Source of the DNA: an uncultured Rhodobiaceae bacterium | Lineage (GTDB): Bacteria; Pseudomonadota; Alphaproteobacteria; Parvibaculales; Parvibaculaceae | Direction of reading: 5' to 3' | NCBI GenBank assembly: GCA_913057645.1 | Contig: CAJXOU010000008.1 | Coordinates: forward strand, 1-64,000 | DNA length: 64,000 nucleotides | Program-made: the position numbers and the translations under genes | The notes under the pieces: model-generated | Databases searched by the model: none | The model's input: the letters and a program-made list of their open reading frames with translations, nothing else | Told to the model about the DNA's origin: nothing | Part shown: positions 8,660-17,535 of the stretch, piece after piece | How positions within the stretch are numbered: position 1 is the stretch's first letter | Layout of the letters: every line of letters starts with the position of its first letter

Positions 8660-9519
8660 TTACTTTGGCTGGAAATAATCCGGTCGTCCGGGGGGCCATG
8701 GGTCGCCCCAGAGCTGCTCGCCGCCATCGACCGTCAATACCTCGCCGGTAATGAACTTGGCGCCCGGCGAGGCGAGATAGGCGACAGCCTCGGCGATGTC
8801 GTGGGCGTCGCCGACATGCAGCATCGGATTTGCGCCAGGATAGGTCTTGAGACCTTCGGGTGGATATTGCGCGAAACCGCTCGTTTCGCAGACGCCCGGT
8901 GCGACGCAGTTGACGCGGATGCGATGCGGTGCCCATTCGATGGCCACCGATTTGGACAGATAGGCAACACCGGCGCGCGCCGCGCATGTGTGCGCGATGC
9001 CCGGCATTCCGCGCCATATGTCCGCGATGATGTTCACGATCGAGCCGGGGTCTTTCTTTCGACCCACTGCCGCGCGGCGCTTTGCATCATGTACCAGGTG
9101 CCGTTGAGATTGGTGTCGATGACGGCGTTCCATCCCTTGACCTTGAAGTCGAGGGCCATTTGCGGAAACTGGCCGCCGGCATTGTTCACGAGAAGGTCGA
9201 GCGCGCCGAATTTATCCCAGACCGCTTCAATAAAACCGTCAACCTGATCCGGATCGCGTATGGTCAGGGACCGGCTGAAGACCTGCGCGCCCATGCTTTC
9301 CAGGAGTGAAACCGTCGCGGCAAGTTTTTCTTCGTTGCGCCCGCATATGGCGACGTTTGCGCCTAGTCGTGCCAAAAGACAGGCAATCGCCTTGCCGAAA
9401 CCGCTGCCGCCGCCGGAAACGACGACCGTTTTCCCCGAAAAAAGATCAGCTCGATAAACCGTGGGTAGAGCCTTCAGTTCCTCATCGGAAAACCCGAATC
9501 GAGTCTTCTGAACTTCCAT
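8660..9519 (-). pseudogene. SDR (dienoyl-/enoyl-CoA reductase-like) split by a frameshift
   Basis: Two overlapping frames together make one short-chain reductase of about 286 residues. The first (9519 down to about 9052) carries SGGGSGFGKAIACLLA, the cofactor site, and NNAGGQFPQMA. The second carries SIVNIIADIWRGMPG, AGVAYLSKSVAIEWAPH and FITGEVLTVDGG. Joining WVERK to KDPGSIV needs one extra base near 9051/9052, next to AAAG and CCCC runs. The family resembles peroxisomal 2,4-dienoyl-CoA or trans-2-enoyl-CoA reductases; the usual catalytic Tyr position has AYLSK, so Tyr is present. It begins with ATG at 9519 after GAGGGAGA and sits between the CoA ligase and the TetR gene. It is either a real 1-base deletion or a sequencing error. 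Confidence 0.75.
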
Positions 9520-9544
9520 GCGCGTCTCCCTCGAATGTTTTCGG

Positions 9545-10180
9545 TCACGTGACTGTTTCGTTTTCCCTGCTTTGTGCGGGTTCTTCGATCCCGACTCCGT
9601 TGAACAGCATCAGGCACATATGATCGGCTATCGCCTGAATGGACGTTCTGCCGGGACGGTACCATTCGACCGACCAGTTGAGAGCGCCCATCAGCAGCAT
9701 GCGTACGACGCCAAGATTGACGTCGCTGCTCAATGCGCCCGATTTCTGCGCCTTGGTGAAAATGTGCCGCCAGAGTTCGGCGTAGGCGTCGCGCTGCCTG
9801 ATGTGATGCTGTTGCACCTCTTCGGGGACCTGTCCGAAAATGCGGATATTGGCGGATGTGTAGTCGTCATGCTTCAGAAGTGTGGTGAGATGCGCCTCGA
9901 CGGCGACGCGAATTCGGTCGCGGTGCGATGAATCCGCAGGCAGACGTTCCTGGCTCTCCTCGACGGCTTCGTGAACCCGCCTCATGCCTATGTCGAGAAC
10001 TTCCTCGAGGAGTTCGTCCTTCGAACCGAAATGGTAATAGAGGCTGCCCGCCTGCATGCCGGCGGCTCTCGCGATTTCGATCAGGGTCGTCGCCGCGTAG
10101 CCTTTTTGCCGAAACATCTTGGCGGCGGCGTCCAGTATTCTCGCGCGGCTGATGTCGGATTTGCTTTGCTCGCTCGTCAC
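9545..10180 (-). CDS. TetR/AcrR family regulator, KstR2-like
   Basis: A 211-residue TetR-type repressor. The N-terminal helix-turn-helix domain is ARILDAAAKMFRQKGYAATT followed by IARAAGMQAGSLYYHFGSK (about residues 13-60); the rest is the ligand-binding domain. The DNA-binding part resembles KstR2, which senses a CoA thioester of a ring-degradation intermediate. It is divergent from the BadH-like gene at 10350, with an inverted repeat in the 169-base gap, so it probably represses both directions until a CoA-linked intermediate accumulates. The ligand is inferred. Confidence 0.85.
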   Translation of the reverse strand: MTSEQSKSDISRARILDAAAKMFRQKGYAATTLIEIARAAGMQAGSLYYHFGSKDELLEEVLDIGMRRVHEAVEESQERLPADSSHRDRIRVAVEAHLTTLLKHDDYTSANIRIFGQVPEEVQQHHIRQRDAYAELWRHIFTKAQKSGALSSDVNLGVVRMLLMGALNWSVEWYRPGRTSIQAIADHMCLMLFNGVGIEEPAQSRENETVT

Positions 10181-10221
10181 AAACGCCCCCTCGCCGCCTG
10201 TTTGGCGGTGCCGATCGTAAA

Positions 10222-10277
10222 TCTAATGTACGTTCGAAACATGTTGCACCTCCCTCGAAAATCGAACTAGTATTAGA
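10222..10277. promoter_or_regulatory. Inverted repeat in the TetR/badH divergent gap, candidate operator
   Basis: Two 16-base arms, TCTAATGTACGTTCGA (10222-10237) and TCGAACTAGTATTAGA (10262-10277), are inverted copies with 12 of 16 positions pairing; the outer six and inner six bases match exactly. They lie between the TetR start (10180) and the badH-like start (10350), where a TetR dimer would be expected to bind. The AT-rich segment after the right arm could hold a promoter. Confidence 0.5.
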
Positions 10278-10349
10278 AAAAACGTGCCGCCATTGCTATG
10301 GCAAAGTTAAAAATGTGTCTGAAGCGGTGCAGTGAGGGAGGCGACTAAC

Positions 10350-11111
10350 ATGCGAGGACTCGATCAGAAGCCGGTCATCGTTACCGGCGGCGCAAGCGGT
10401 ATCGGAAAGGCGATTGGGCTCAGGCTTGGCGAAGAGGGTGCCAGGGTCGCCATTTTCGACATGAACGAGAAGGGTGCCGAGGCCGCCGCCGCCGAAATTC
10501 GCCAGAAGGGTGGAGAGGCTTGGGCCTATAAGGTCGACATCACCGACTATGCGGCAGTGGCGCGGGCAGTCGATGCGTTCGAAAAGGCGGCCGGCCAGGT
10601 TTATGGACTGGTGAACAATGCCGGTTGGGACGAGGCGAAGCCTTTTATCCAGACAGAGCCTGATTTCTGGAAAAAGGTGATCGACATCAATCTTTACGGG
10701 CCGCTCAATCTCACTCATGTCGTTGCGCGTCGGCTTGCCGAGCAGGGTGCCGGTCGGGTCGTCAGCATTTCGTCGGATGCGGGCCGTGTGGGCTCGTCTG
10801 GCGAGGCCGTCTATTCCGCGGCCAAGGGCGGCGTCATCGCCTTCATGAAGACGATGGCGCGCGAGTTCGCCCGGAAGGGCGTCACCTTCAATACGATCTG
10901 TCCGGGGCCGACGGACACGCCGCTGCTCGCCTCCGTGGATGCGTCGGGCGGCGGACGTCTGACCGAAGCGCTCACCAAGGCGATCCCGATGCGCCGCCTG
11001 GCGCAACCGGACGATTATCCGGGCATGGTCGCATTCTTTCTGAGCGACGATGCAAGTTTCATTACCGGCCAGACGATCAGCGTCTCGGGCGGTCTCTCAA
11101 TGCACGGTTGA
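10350..11111 (+). CDS. badH: 2-hydroxycyclohexanecarboxyl-CoA dehydrogenase (BadH-like SDR)
   Basis: A 253-residue SDR whose motifs match BadH of Rhodopseudomonas palustris: TGGASGIGKA at the N-terminus, NNAGWDEAKPF, SDAGRVGSSGEAVYSAAKGG (Ser, Tyr, Lys catalytic set), CPGPTDTPLL, TKAIPMRRL and FITGQTISVSGGLSMHG. It oxidises 2-hydroxycyclohexane-1-carboxyl-CoA to the 2-keto form with NAD. Start is the ATG at 10350 with GAGGGAGG ahead; a GTG 18 bases earlier overlaps that site. It is followed 11 bases later by the BadI-like gene, which uses its product. Confidence 0.88.
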   Translation: MRGLDQKPVIVTGGASGIGKAIGLRLGEEGARVAIFDMNEKGAEAAAAEIRQKGGEAWAYKVDITDYAAVARAVDAFEKAAGQVYGLVNNAGWDEAKPFIQTEPDFWKKVIDINLYGPLNLTHVVARRLAEQGAGRVVSISSDAGRVGSSGEAVYSAAKGGVIAFMKTMAREFARKGVTFNTICPGPTDTPLLASVDASGGGRLTEALTKAIPMRRLAQPDDYPGMVAFFLSDDASFITGQTISVSGGLSMHG

Positions 11112-11122
11112 CGGGGATTTTC

Positions 11123-11914
11123 ATGGACTACGAAGACATCCTGTATGACGAGAAAAATGGCGTCGCGACCATCACCATCAATCGTCCGAAGGTCTATAAC
11201 GCGTTCCGCTCCCGCACCTGCGTCGAACTGATTGACGCTTTTCTGAAGGCGGGCTGGAGCGAGGAGATCGGTGCGATCGTGCTGACTGGCGCGGGCAACA
11301 AGGCGTTTTGCACCGGCGGCGATCAATCGGATCATGACGGTTCCTATGGCGACGGCGAGACGCGCGGAACCATCGGCATGCCGGTCGAGGAACTGCACAC
11401 GGTCATTCGCGACGTGCCCAAGCCGGTGATTGCGAAGGTGCGGGGCTACGCCATCGGCGGCGGCAATGTGCTGGCGACGTTGTGCGACATGACGATTGCG
11501 GGCGAGAGCGCAATCTTCGGCCAGGTGGGCCCCAAGATGGGCTCCGTCGATCCCGGCTTCGGCACCGCCTATCTCGCCCGCGTGGTCGGGGAGAAGAAGG
11601 CGCGCGAAATCTGGTACATGTGCCGGCGTTACCCGGCGCGCGAGGCGCTGGCGATGGGTCTCGCCAATGCGGTCGTTCCCGACGACAAGCTGGATGAGGA
11701 AGTGGATGCCTGGTGCGCCGAGCTTGTCGAGCGTAGCCCGACGGCGATTGCGATTGCCAAGAAATCGTTCAACGCCGACAGCGATAATATTCGCGGCATT
11801 GGCGGTCTTGGCATGCAGGCGCTCCGCCTCTACTACAACTCGGCGGAGTCGAAAGAGGGCGTCAACGCGCTCAATGAAAAGCGCAAGCCGGAATTCCGCA
11901 AGCATATGAAATAG
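11123..11914 (+). CDS. badI: 2-ketocyclohexanecarboxyl-CoA hydrolase (BadI-like)
   Basis: A 263-residue crotonase-fold ring hydrolase. Long stretches match BadI: AFCTGGDQSDHDGSY, ELHTVIRDVPKPVIAKVRGY, AIGGGNVLATLCDMTI, FGQVGPKMGSVDPGFGTAYL, GEKKAREIWYMCRRY and EKRKPEFRKHMK. BadI cleaves 2-ketocyclohexanecarboxyl-CoA to pimelyl-CoA, which enters beta-oxidation; this is the ring-opening step. I use the ATG at 11123; a TTG at 11108 overlaps the badH-like stop. It is in one operon with the BadH-, AliB- and BadK-position genes. Confidence 0.9.
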   Translation: MDYEDILYDEKNGVATITINRPKVYNAFRSRTCVELIDAFLKAGWSEEIGAIVLTGAGNKAFCTGGDQSDHDGSYGDGETRGTIGMPVEELHTVIRDVPKPVIAKVRGYAIGGGNVLATLCDMTIAGESAIFGQVGPKMGSVDPGFGTAYLARVVGEKKAREIWYMCRRYPAREALAMGLANAVVPDDKLDEEVDAWCAELVERSPTAIAIAKKSFNADSDNIRGIGGLGMQALRLYYNSAESKEGVNALNEKRKPEFRKHMK

Positions 11915-11922
11915 GTGGTATC

Positions 11923-13080
11923 TTGGACTTTGCCTTTACGTCCGACCAGGGAGCCATTCGAGATACCGCCGCACGATTTGCGCGCGAGCGGCTCGCGCCC
12001 GCCTACAAGGTGCGCGAAACCGCCGGAGCGATCGATCGACAGCTCGTCCGGGATATGGGCGAGCTTGGCCTCGTCGGCGCCGATTTGCCCGAAAAATTCG
12101 GGGCGCCGGGACTCGATAGCGTTACGACCGGCATTATTATCGAGGAAATATCACGCGGCGACATTAGCGTCGGTTATGTCCAGCTCCTGGGTTCGCTGAT
12201 GGGATCGATCGTCGCCGCGCATGCAAGGCCTGAAGTCGCCGATGAAATCGTTCCGAAGATTTGCTCGGGCGAGGCGATCGTCGCGCTCGGTCTGACGGAG
12301 CCGCGAGGCGGCTCCGACGCAGCGCATCTGCAGACGAAAGCGCGCGCCGATGGCGACGGCTACGTCCTGTCGGGCGAGAAAACCTCGATCTCGATGGCCG
12401 AGCAGGCTGATTACATTCTTGTGCTCGCGCGCACGGATGAAAGCAATCCGGGCGCTGGCGGTGTGTCGGCTTTTCTGGTGCCGCTCGACGCGCCGGGTAT
12501 CACCTGTTCGAGCTTCGATGATGTAGGTTCGAAAGCGGTTGGCCGCGGTTCGGTATTCTTCGACAATGTTAAGGTGTCGTCGCGCTACATGGTCGGCCCG
12601 GAGGGCGAAGGTTTCCGGAAGGTCATGCAGGGGTTCGATTATTCCCGCGCGCTGATCGGCCTGCAATGTCTGGCTCCCGCCTTCGCATCGCTGGAAGAGA
12701 CCTGGAAGTATGTGACCGAGCGCGTTGCCTTCGGCAATCCGCTGGCCAAATATCAGGGTGTCACGGAACCGCTGGCCGAAGCCCAGACGCTGCTCGAGGC
12801 GGCGCGTCTGCTTTGCTACAAGACGCTTTGGCTCCGCGACAATGATTTGCCGCATACCGCCGAAGCCGCGATGTGCAAATGGTGGGCACCCAAGACAGCT
12901 TTCCAGGTCATCCACCGTTGCCTGCTCACGCACGGACATGGCGGTTACAGCACTGATCTGCCTCATCAGCAGAGATTGCGCGACGTGATGGGGCTTCAGA
13001 TCGGCGACGGCACCGAGCAAATCCAGAAGATGATCATTTCGCGCGAGAAAGTCGGCCGGGTGGCCGTGCCTTATGCGTGA
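11923..13080 (+). CDS. aliB: Acyl-CoA dehydrogenase, cyclohexanecarboxyl-CoA dehydrogenase (AliB) type
   Basis: A 385-residue FAD acyl-CoA dehydrogenase. It shows ALGLTEPRGGSDAAHLQTKA (flavin and substrate loop), SISMAEQADYILVLART, and the C-terminal HGHGGYSTDLPHQQRLRDV with GDGTEQIQKMII. Next to BadH- and BadI-like genes it most likely makes cyclohex-1-ene-1-carboxyl-CoA from cyclohexanecarboxyl-CoA, passing electrons to ETF. The start is a TTG at 11923, eight bases after the badI-like stop and in phase with MDFAFTSDQGAIRDT, where family homology begins. The rare start may limit its level. Confidence 0.82.
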   Translation: MDFAFTSDQGAIRDTAARFARERLAPAYKVRETAGAIDRQLVRDMGELGLVGADLPEKFGAPGLDSVTTGIIIEEISRGDISVGYVQLLGSLMGSIVAAHARPEVADEIVPKICSGEAIVALGLTEPRGGSDAAHLQTKARADGDGYVLSGEKTSISMAEQADYILVLARTDESNPGAGGVSAFLVPLDAPGITCSSFDDVGSKAVGRGSVFFDNVKVSSRYMVGPEGEGFRKVMQGFDYSRALIGLQCLAPAFASLEETWKYVTERVAFGNPLAKYQGVTEPLAEAQTLLEAARLLCYKTLWLRDNDLPHTAEAAMCKWWAPKTAFQVIHRCLLTHGHGGYSTDLPHQQRLRDVMGLQIGDGTEQIQKMIISREKVGRVAVPYA

Positions 13081-13090
13081 GGGAGGCGAT

Positions 13091-13879
13091 ATGACTAGCG
13101 CCGCGGAAGCCCCGGTCCAGACCGAGATGCGAGACGGCGTCGGAATCGTGGCGCTCAACAGGCCTGACAAGTTCAATTGCCTCTCGTCGGTTGTCATGGC
13201 CGGTCTCGACGAGGCTCTCGCAATGTTCGAGGGAGACAGGAAGGTTCGTGCCGTTCTGTTGCTCGCGCGTGGCAAGCACTTCTGCACCGGTGCCGATCTT
13301 GACGAGGTCCTCGACGCTCGCAGGGAGCGGGGCCGGCTGGAAGCGTTTATCACGGGCGGTCATCGCGTCCTGCGCCGTCTTGAGGTCTCGCCTCTGCCGA
13401 TTGTCGCCGCGGTGAACGGTCTGTGTCTTGCGGGCGGGCTGGAATTGATGATGGCATGTGACGTGGTTTTTGCGGGGCAGTCGGCGCAGATGGGATGCCA
13501 GCATGCCCGCTACGGGCTCGTGCCGGGTTGGGGCGGCACGCAGCGTCTCGCGCGCATCGTCGGTTCGCGGCGTGCCCTTGATCTGATGTTCAGCGGCCGC
13601 TGGCTCAAGGTAGACGAGGCGCTGGCCTGGGGGCTTGTGAACCATATCGTTGACGACAGCGCGCTTGCCGGCAAGGCGGAAGCCTATTGTGCCGATCTCG
13701 CCAAAAAGAATCCGGGCGGTCTTGCCGCCATGAAGCAGCTTTGCAGAAACGGGCTCGACGGATCGCTCCAGGAAGGTCTGGATATGGAACGGAGCGCAGT
13801 CGTGGACGCGCTGATGGACGAAAATGTTTCGGAAGGTCTGGCGGCGTTCCGGGAGCGCCGGGAACCATTATTCCGCTGA
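13091..13879 (+). CDS. Enoyl-CoA hydratase/isomerase family protein in the BadK position
   Basis: A 262-residue crotonase. The oxyanion-hole motifs are GKHFCTGADLDEV and NGLCLAGGLELMMACDVV. The two catalytic glutamates of classical hydratases (rat Glu144 and Glu164) are replaced: His138 in GCQHARYGLVPGWGG and Asp164 in RALDLMFSG. R. palustris BadK, the cyclohex-1-ene-1-carboxyl-CoA hydratase, keeps both. So this protein sits where BadK belongs but may use a different mechanism or catalyse another crotonase reaction. Start is ATG 13091 with GAGGGAGG; it overlaps nothing and closes the ali/bad operon. Confidence 0.8.
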   Translation: MTSAAEAPVQTEMRDGVGIVALNRPDKFNCLSSVVMAGLDEALAMFEGDRKVRAVLLLARGKHFCTGADLDEVLDARRERGRLEAFITGGHRVLRRLEVSPLPIVAAVNGLCLAGGLELMMACDVVFAGQSAQMGCQHARYGLVPGWGGTQRLARIVGSRRALDLMFSGRWLKVDEALAWGLVNHIVDDSALAGKAEAYCADLAKKNPGGLAAMKQLCRNGLDGSLQEGLDMERSAVVDALMDENVSEGLAAFRERREPLFR

Positions 13880-13917
13880 CGGATAATCAAGGGGACCTCT
13901 TCGGGAGAAGTGCGATC

Positions 13918-15069
13918 ATGAAACACGAAGCCCAGGTCGAGCAGTTGCGGAAGATCTTCGGCTATCTCGACGCGGGTGAGACCGCGATGGGCGATGCCGT
14001 GTATCGTCATCATGTCAGTGACTACACCAGTCCGGATCAGGCTGGCCGAGAACGGGAGATGCTGTTCCGGCATGAGCCACTCCTGATCGGATTGAGCTGC
14101 GAATTGCCCAATCCCGGCGACTATGTAACCGACGATTTTTCGGGCGTTCCGATCCTGGTGGTGCGGAATGAAGCGGGGCAGGTCAATGCCTTCATCAATG
14201 TCTGCCGCCACCGTGGCGCGCGCGTTGCGTCGGGCTGCGGCAGCGGCAAGACCGTGTTCAGTTGTCCCTATCACGCATGGACCTACGACCGGAGCGGCAG
14301 GCTGAGGTCGATACCGTTCGAGCAGGGCTTCGAGAGCGTCGACAAGACGAGCAACGGCTTGCGGCCTCTGCCGGTGGTGGAGAAATACGGCATGATCTGG
14401 GTCATGCCGACGCCCGGCGGGTCGATCGACATCGACGGCCATCTTGCGGGGATGGCGGACGATCTCGTCGCGTTCGGCCTTGCGAGTTACAGCCACTACG
14501 AGACACGCGTGCTCCGGGCCCGCCTCAACTGGAAGCTCGTGATCGACACGTTTCTCGAAACCTACCATCTGAGCACACTTCACAAGAATACGATCGCGCC
14601 GATCCTGCACTCGAACCTCGGCACGTTCGACGGCATGGCACGAAATCTGCGCATGATTGGCGCCCGCAAGACGATCGACGCGTTGCGCCAGAGGCCGGAA
14701 AGCGAGTGGGATCTGGTCCGCCACTCCGCGCTTGTATACGTGCTCTTTCCGAATACGGTCTTCATCATGCAGGGCGATCATCTGGAGACGTGGAGGGTTT
14801 ATCCGGGCGACAGCGTGGATGAATCAAAAATGCACGTCTCTCTCTATACGCCCGAACCCGCCGTGACCGACAAGGCCAGAAAGTACTGGACCAAGAACAT
14901 GGACTTGCTGATGGCGACCGTGCAGCAGGAAGATTTTCCGCTGGCGGAAAATATCCAGCGTGATTTTCACTCGGGTGCACAAGATTTTGTGACTTTCGGC
15001 GCCAACGAGCCGGCTCTTGCATACTTCCACCGGTCGATAAAAAAGACGCTGGGGATAAACGCCGTGTGA
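13918..15069 (+). CDS. Rieske ring-hydroxylating oxygenase, single-subunit type
   Basis: A 383-residue Rieske oxygenase without a beta subunit nearby. The cluster ligands are Cys96, His98, Cys116 and His119 (CRHRGARV and CPYHAWTYD), and the iron site is in DTFLETYHLSTLH with His217 and His222. Such alpha-only enzymes act as monooxygenases or demethylases on varied ring or quaternary substrates. The ATG at 13918 follows GGGAGAAG; a much longer frame beginning at 13687 lies inside the previous gene and is not used. It is followed after 28 bases by a luciferase-like flavin monooxygenase. Substrate unknown. Confidence 0.85.
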   Translation: MKHEAQVEQLRKIFGYLDAGETAMGDAVYRHHVSDYTSPDQAGREREMLFRHEPLLIGLSCELPNPGDYVTDDFSGVPILVVRNEAGQVNAFINVCRHRGARVASGCGSGKTVFSCPYHAWTYDRSGRLRSIPFEQGFESVDKTSNGLRPLPVVEKYGMIWVMPTPGGSIDIDGHLAGMADDLVAFGLASYSHYETRVLRARLNWKLVIDTFLETYHLSTLHKNTIAPILHSNLGTFDGMARNLRMIGARKTIDALRQRPESEWDLVRHSALVYVLFPNTVFIMQGDHLETWRVYPGDSVDESKMHVSLYTPEPAVTDKARKYWTKNMDLLMATVQQEDFPLAENIQRDFHSGAQDFVTFGANEPALAYFHRSIKKTLGINAV

Positions 15070-15097
15070 AGCGGAATTGAACAAAAAGGAGATTCCC

Positions 15098-16213
15098 ATG
15101 CATGTCGGCATGAGTACGTTCTTTCAGAACCTCGCTGGCGGTTATACCGACCAGGAGGTCTACGCCCATGAAATCGCGATGGCCGATATGGCCGAGCCGC
15201 TCGGCTTCGATTCTATATGGGCGGCCGAGCACCATTTCGACGAATACACCATGTGCCCGAACGTGGCGCAGTTTCTCACTTATATGGCTGGCCGTACCAA
15301 TAGGGTCGGTCTCGGCTCGATGGTGATGGTGCTGCCTTGGCACGATCCCGTCCGGCTCGCGGAAGAAGTGCTGGTGCTCGACCATGTTTCGAAAGGCCGC
15401 GCCATTCTGGGCGTTGGCCGCGGCCTCGGCCGGATCGAGTTCGAGGGCTTCCGCATCAATATGGGTGAATCCCGCGAACGCTTCGTCGAATATGCGGAGG
15501 CAATTCTGAACGCCTTCGAAACGGGCTATATCGAGGCGAACGGGAAGTTTTACAAACAGCCACGAACGGCCATCAGGCCGTTCCCGTTCCAGAGTTTCCG
15601 CGGCCGGACCTATGCGGCGGCGGTTTCGCCGGAGTCGGCGCGCATCATGGCGCGGCTCGGCATTGGCATTCTGATCATCGCTCAGAAGCCTTGGGAAACG
15701 ACGGTCGCCGAACTCAACAACTACCGGGAAATCTACAGGGAGATAAACAGTACCGAGGCGCCCAAGCCGATCATCGCCAGTTTCATCGCCTGTCATGAGG
15801 ACGCATCGGTCGCTCAGGAGATATACGAAAAATACATAAGGGGATACAGCCGTTCGGCCCTGAACCATTACGAATTTCATAACAAGGGGCTCGCGGACAT
15901 CAAGGGCTATGAGTATTACGGAGCGCTCGCCCGGAATATCGAAAAGCACGGAGTCGACGAGTTTGTCGATTTTCTGGCGAAGCTTCAGGTCTGGGGCACG
16001 CCGGATCAGGTCTACGAGCAGATCATGGAAAACCAAAAGCGCGTCGATGCGGCGGGGCTGATTTCCATTTTCAGCTATGGCGGCATGCCGCAGGAACTTT
16101 CCACTGAAAACATGAAACTTTTCGCGGAAAAGGTTTTACCGCGTCTGAAGCGTCAGGAAGTCAATGGAAGTGTCGGCGGCATGCGCGGTCGCGTGACAAT
16201 CGCCGCCGAATAG
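15098..16213 (+). CDS. LLM class flavin-dependent oxidoreductase (copy 1)
   Basis: A 371-residue bacterial-luciferase-like monooxygenase with the TIM-barrel fold, using reduced FMN or F420. Typical segments are LGFDSIWAAEHHFDEYTMCPN, RTNRVGLGSMVMVLPWHDPV, GRAILGVGRGLGRIEFEGF and AAAVSPESARIMARLG. The ATG at 15098 has AAAAAGGAG ahead. It is clearly paralogous to 35916-37004 (shared AEHHF, LPW, GRGL and KPWE motifs). Family members oxidise aldehydes, ketones or alkanes; here it may add oxygen to a ring ketone or side chain. No flavin reductase is nearby. Confidence 0.85.
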   Translation: MHVGMSTFFQNLAGGYTDQEVYAHEIAMADMAEPLGFDSIWAAEHHFDEYTMCPNVAQFLTYMAGRTNRVGLGSMVMVLPWHDPVRLAEEVLVLDHVSKGRAILGVGRGLGRIEFEGFRINMGESRERFVEYAEAILNAFETGYIEANGKFYKQPRTAIRPFPFQSFRGRTYAAAVSPESARIMARLGIGILIIAQKPWETTVAELNNYREIYREINSTEAPKPIIASFIACHEDASVAQEIYEKYIRGYSRSALNHYEFHNKGLADIKGYEYYGALARNIEKHGVDEFVDFLAKLQVWGTPDQVYEQIMENQKRVDAAGLISIFSYGGMPQELSTENMKLFAEKVLPRLKRQEVNGSVGGMRGRVTIAAE

Positions 16214-16259
16214 GAGTGGTTGCGCCGGTGAATATTCGTCCACAAACGAGGATAAGATC

Positions 16260-17525
16260 ATGAGCAGCATGAACGTAGCCGAACGCGTCCAGTCCTTGGA
16301 CGATCCATATGCCATTCCGCTCGACAAACTCAATGTCAGCGATCCGGAGCTCTTCAGGTCCAATCGGATGTGGCCGTATTTCGAAAGGCTGCGTCGCGAG
16401 GATCCCGTGCATTATTGTGCGGAAAGCGCTTATGGACCTTTCTGGTCCGTGACAAAATACAAGGACATCATGCATGTCGAGACCAATCATGGCGTCTATT
16501 CGTCCGACGTCGAGCAGGGGGGGATTACGATTCGCGACAATAATGCGGGTCTGAAGCTTCCGATGTTCATCGCAATGGACCCCCCGAAGCACGACGCGCA
16601 GCGGAAGGTGGTGAGCCCGATCGTCGCTCCGGCCAATCTGGCCAAACTCGAAGGCACGATCCGCGAGCGCGCCGGCAAGATTCTCGATTCGCTTCCGGTG
16701 AACGAGACGTTCAACTGGGTCGATCGCGTGTCGATTGAGCTGACGACGCAGATGCTCGCCACCCTGTTCGACTTCCCCTGGGAAGAGCGCCGGAAACTCA
16801 CCCGCTGGTCCGACGTCGCAACCTCGGAGGAAGCCTTCAAGACACCGGAAGGCGAGGCAGCCCGCGAAGCAGAGCTTCTCGAATGCGCCGCCTATTTTAC
16901 CGAGTTGTGGAATCAGCGCGTCAACGCGACCGAACCGGGCGGCGATCTTATCACCATGCTAGCCCAGGGTGAGTCCACCAAGAACATGAGTCCGGCGGAG
17001 TATTTGGGAAATGTCATTCTGCTGATCGTCGGCGGTAACGACACGACCCGCAATTCGCTCACCGGCGGCTTGCTCGCGCTCCACGAGAACCCGGATCAGT
17101 ACAGGAAGCTGCGCGAAAATCCGGCGCTCGTTGAAACCATGATACCGGAAATCATCCGCTGGCAGACGCCGCTCACCCACATGCGCCGCACCGCGCTACA
17201 GGATACCGAGTTGGCCGGCAAGCGGATCAAGAAGGGTGACAGGGTTGTCATGTGGTACATCTCGGGTAACCGGGACGAGGAGGCGATCGACGAGCCGAAC
17301 CGTTTCATCATCGATCGTGCAAGGCCGCGTCAGCATCTCTCCTTCGGCTTCGGCATCCATCGCTGCGTCGGCAACCGGCTGGCGGAAATGCAGCTCCGCG
17401 TCGTCTGGGAGGAAATCCTGAAACGCTGGCCCGACAAGCCGATCGAAGTGGTCGATGAACCAAAGCGGGTCTTTTCCAACTTCATCAAGGGCTATGAGGC
17501 ATTGCCGGTAAGAATCCCGGGCTGA
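16260..17525 (+). CDS. Cytochrome P450, CYP153 family (copy 2)
   Basis: A 421-residue CYP153, the same length as copy 1 (5504-6769). It has LNVSDPELFRS, LRREDPVHYCA, the I-helix GGNDTTRNS and the heme loop FGFGIHRCVGNRLAE (Cys369). Differences from copy 1 cluster in the N-terminus, the loop after YSSD and the region after WSDVAT, which line the substrate-access area in this family, suggesting altered substrate preference. It closes the operon that begins at 10350 and is followed by a strong hairpin terminator. Confidence 0.93.
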   Translation: MSSMNVAERVQSLDDPYAIPLDKLNVSDPELFRSNRMWPYFERLRREDPVHYCAESAYGPFWSVTKYKDIMHVETNHGVYSSDVEQGGITIRDNNAGLKLPMFIAMDPPKHDAQRKVVSPIVAPANLAKLEGTIRERAGKILDSLPVNETFNWVDRVSIELTTQMLATLFDFPWEERRKLTRWSDVATSEEAFKTPEGEAAREAELLECAAYFTELWNQRVNATEPGGDLITMLAQGESTKNMSPAEYLGNVILLIVGGNDTTRNSLTGGLLALHENPDQYRKLRENPALVETMIPEIIRWQTPLTHMRRTALQDTELAGKRIKKGDRVVMWYISGNRDEEAIDEPNRFIIDRARPRQHLSFGFGIHRCVGNRLAEMQLRVVWEEILKRWPDKPIEVVDEPKRVFSNFIKGYEALPVRIPG

Positions 17526-17535
17526 ACCTGGAGGA

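Noticed and set aside
8660-9519. Programmed ribosomal frameshifting in the SDR gene
   Set aside because: The AAAG/CCCC context is not a standard slippery site with a following structure, and SDR genes are not known to use recoding; a mutation or sequencing error is simpler.
13687-13917. An N-terminal extension of the Rieske oxygenase at 13918
   Set aside because: It overlaps the crotonase gene for most of its length and has basic, shadow-like composition; the ATG at 13918 has an SD and matches family length.
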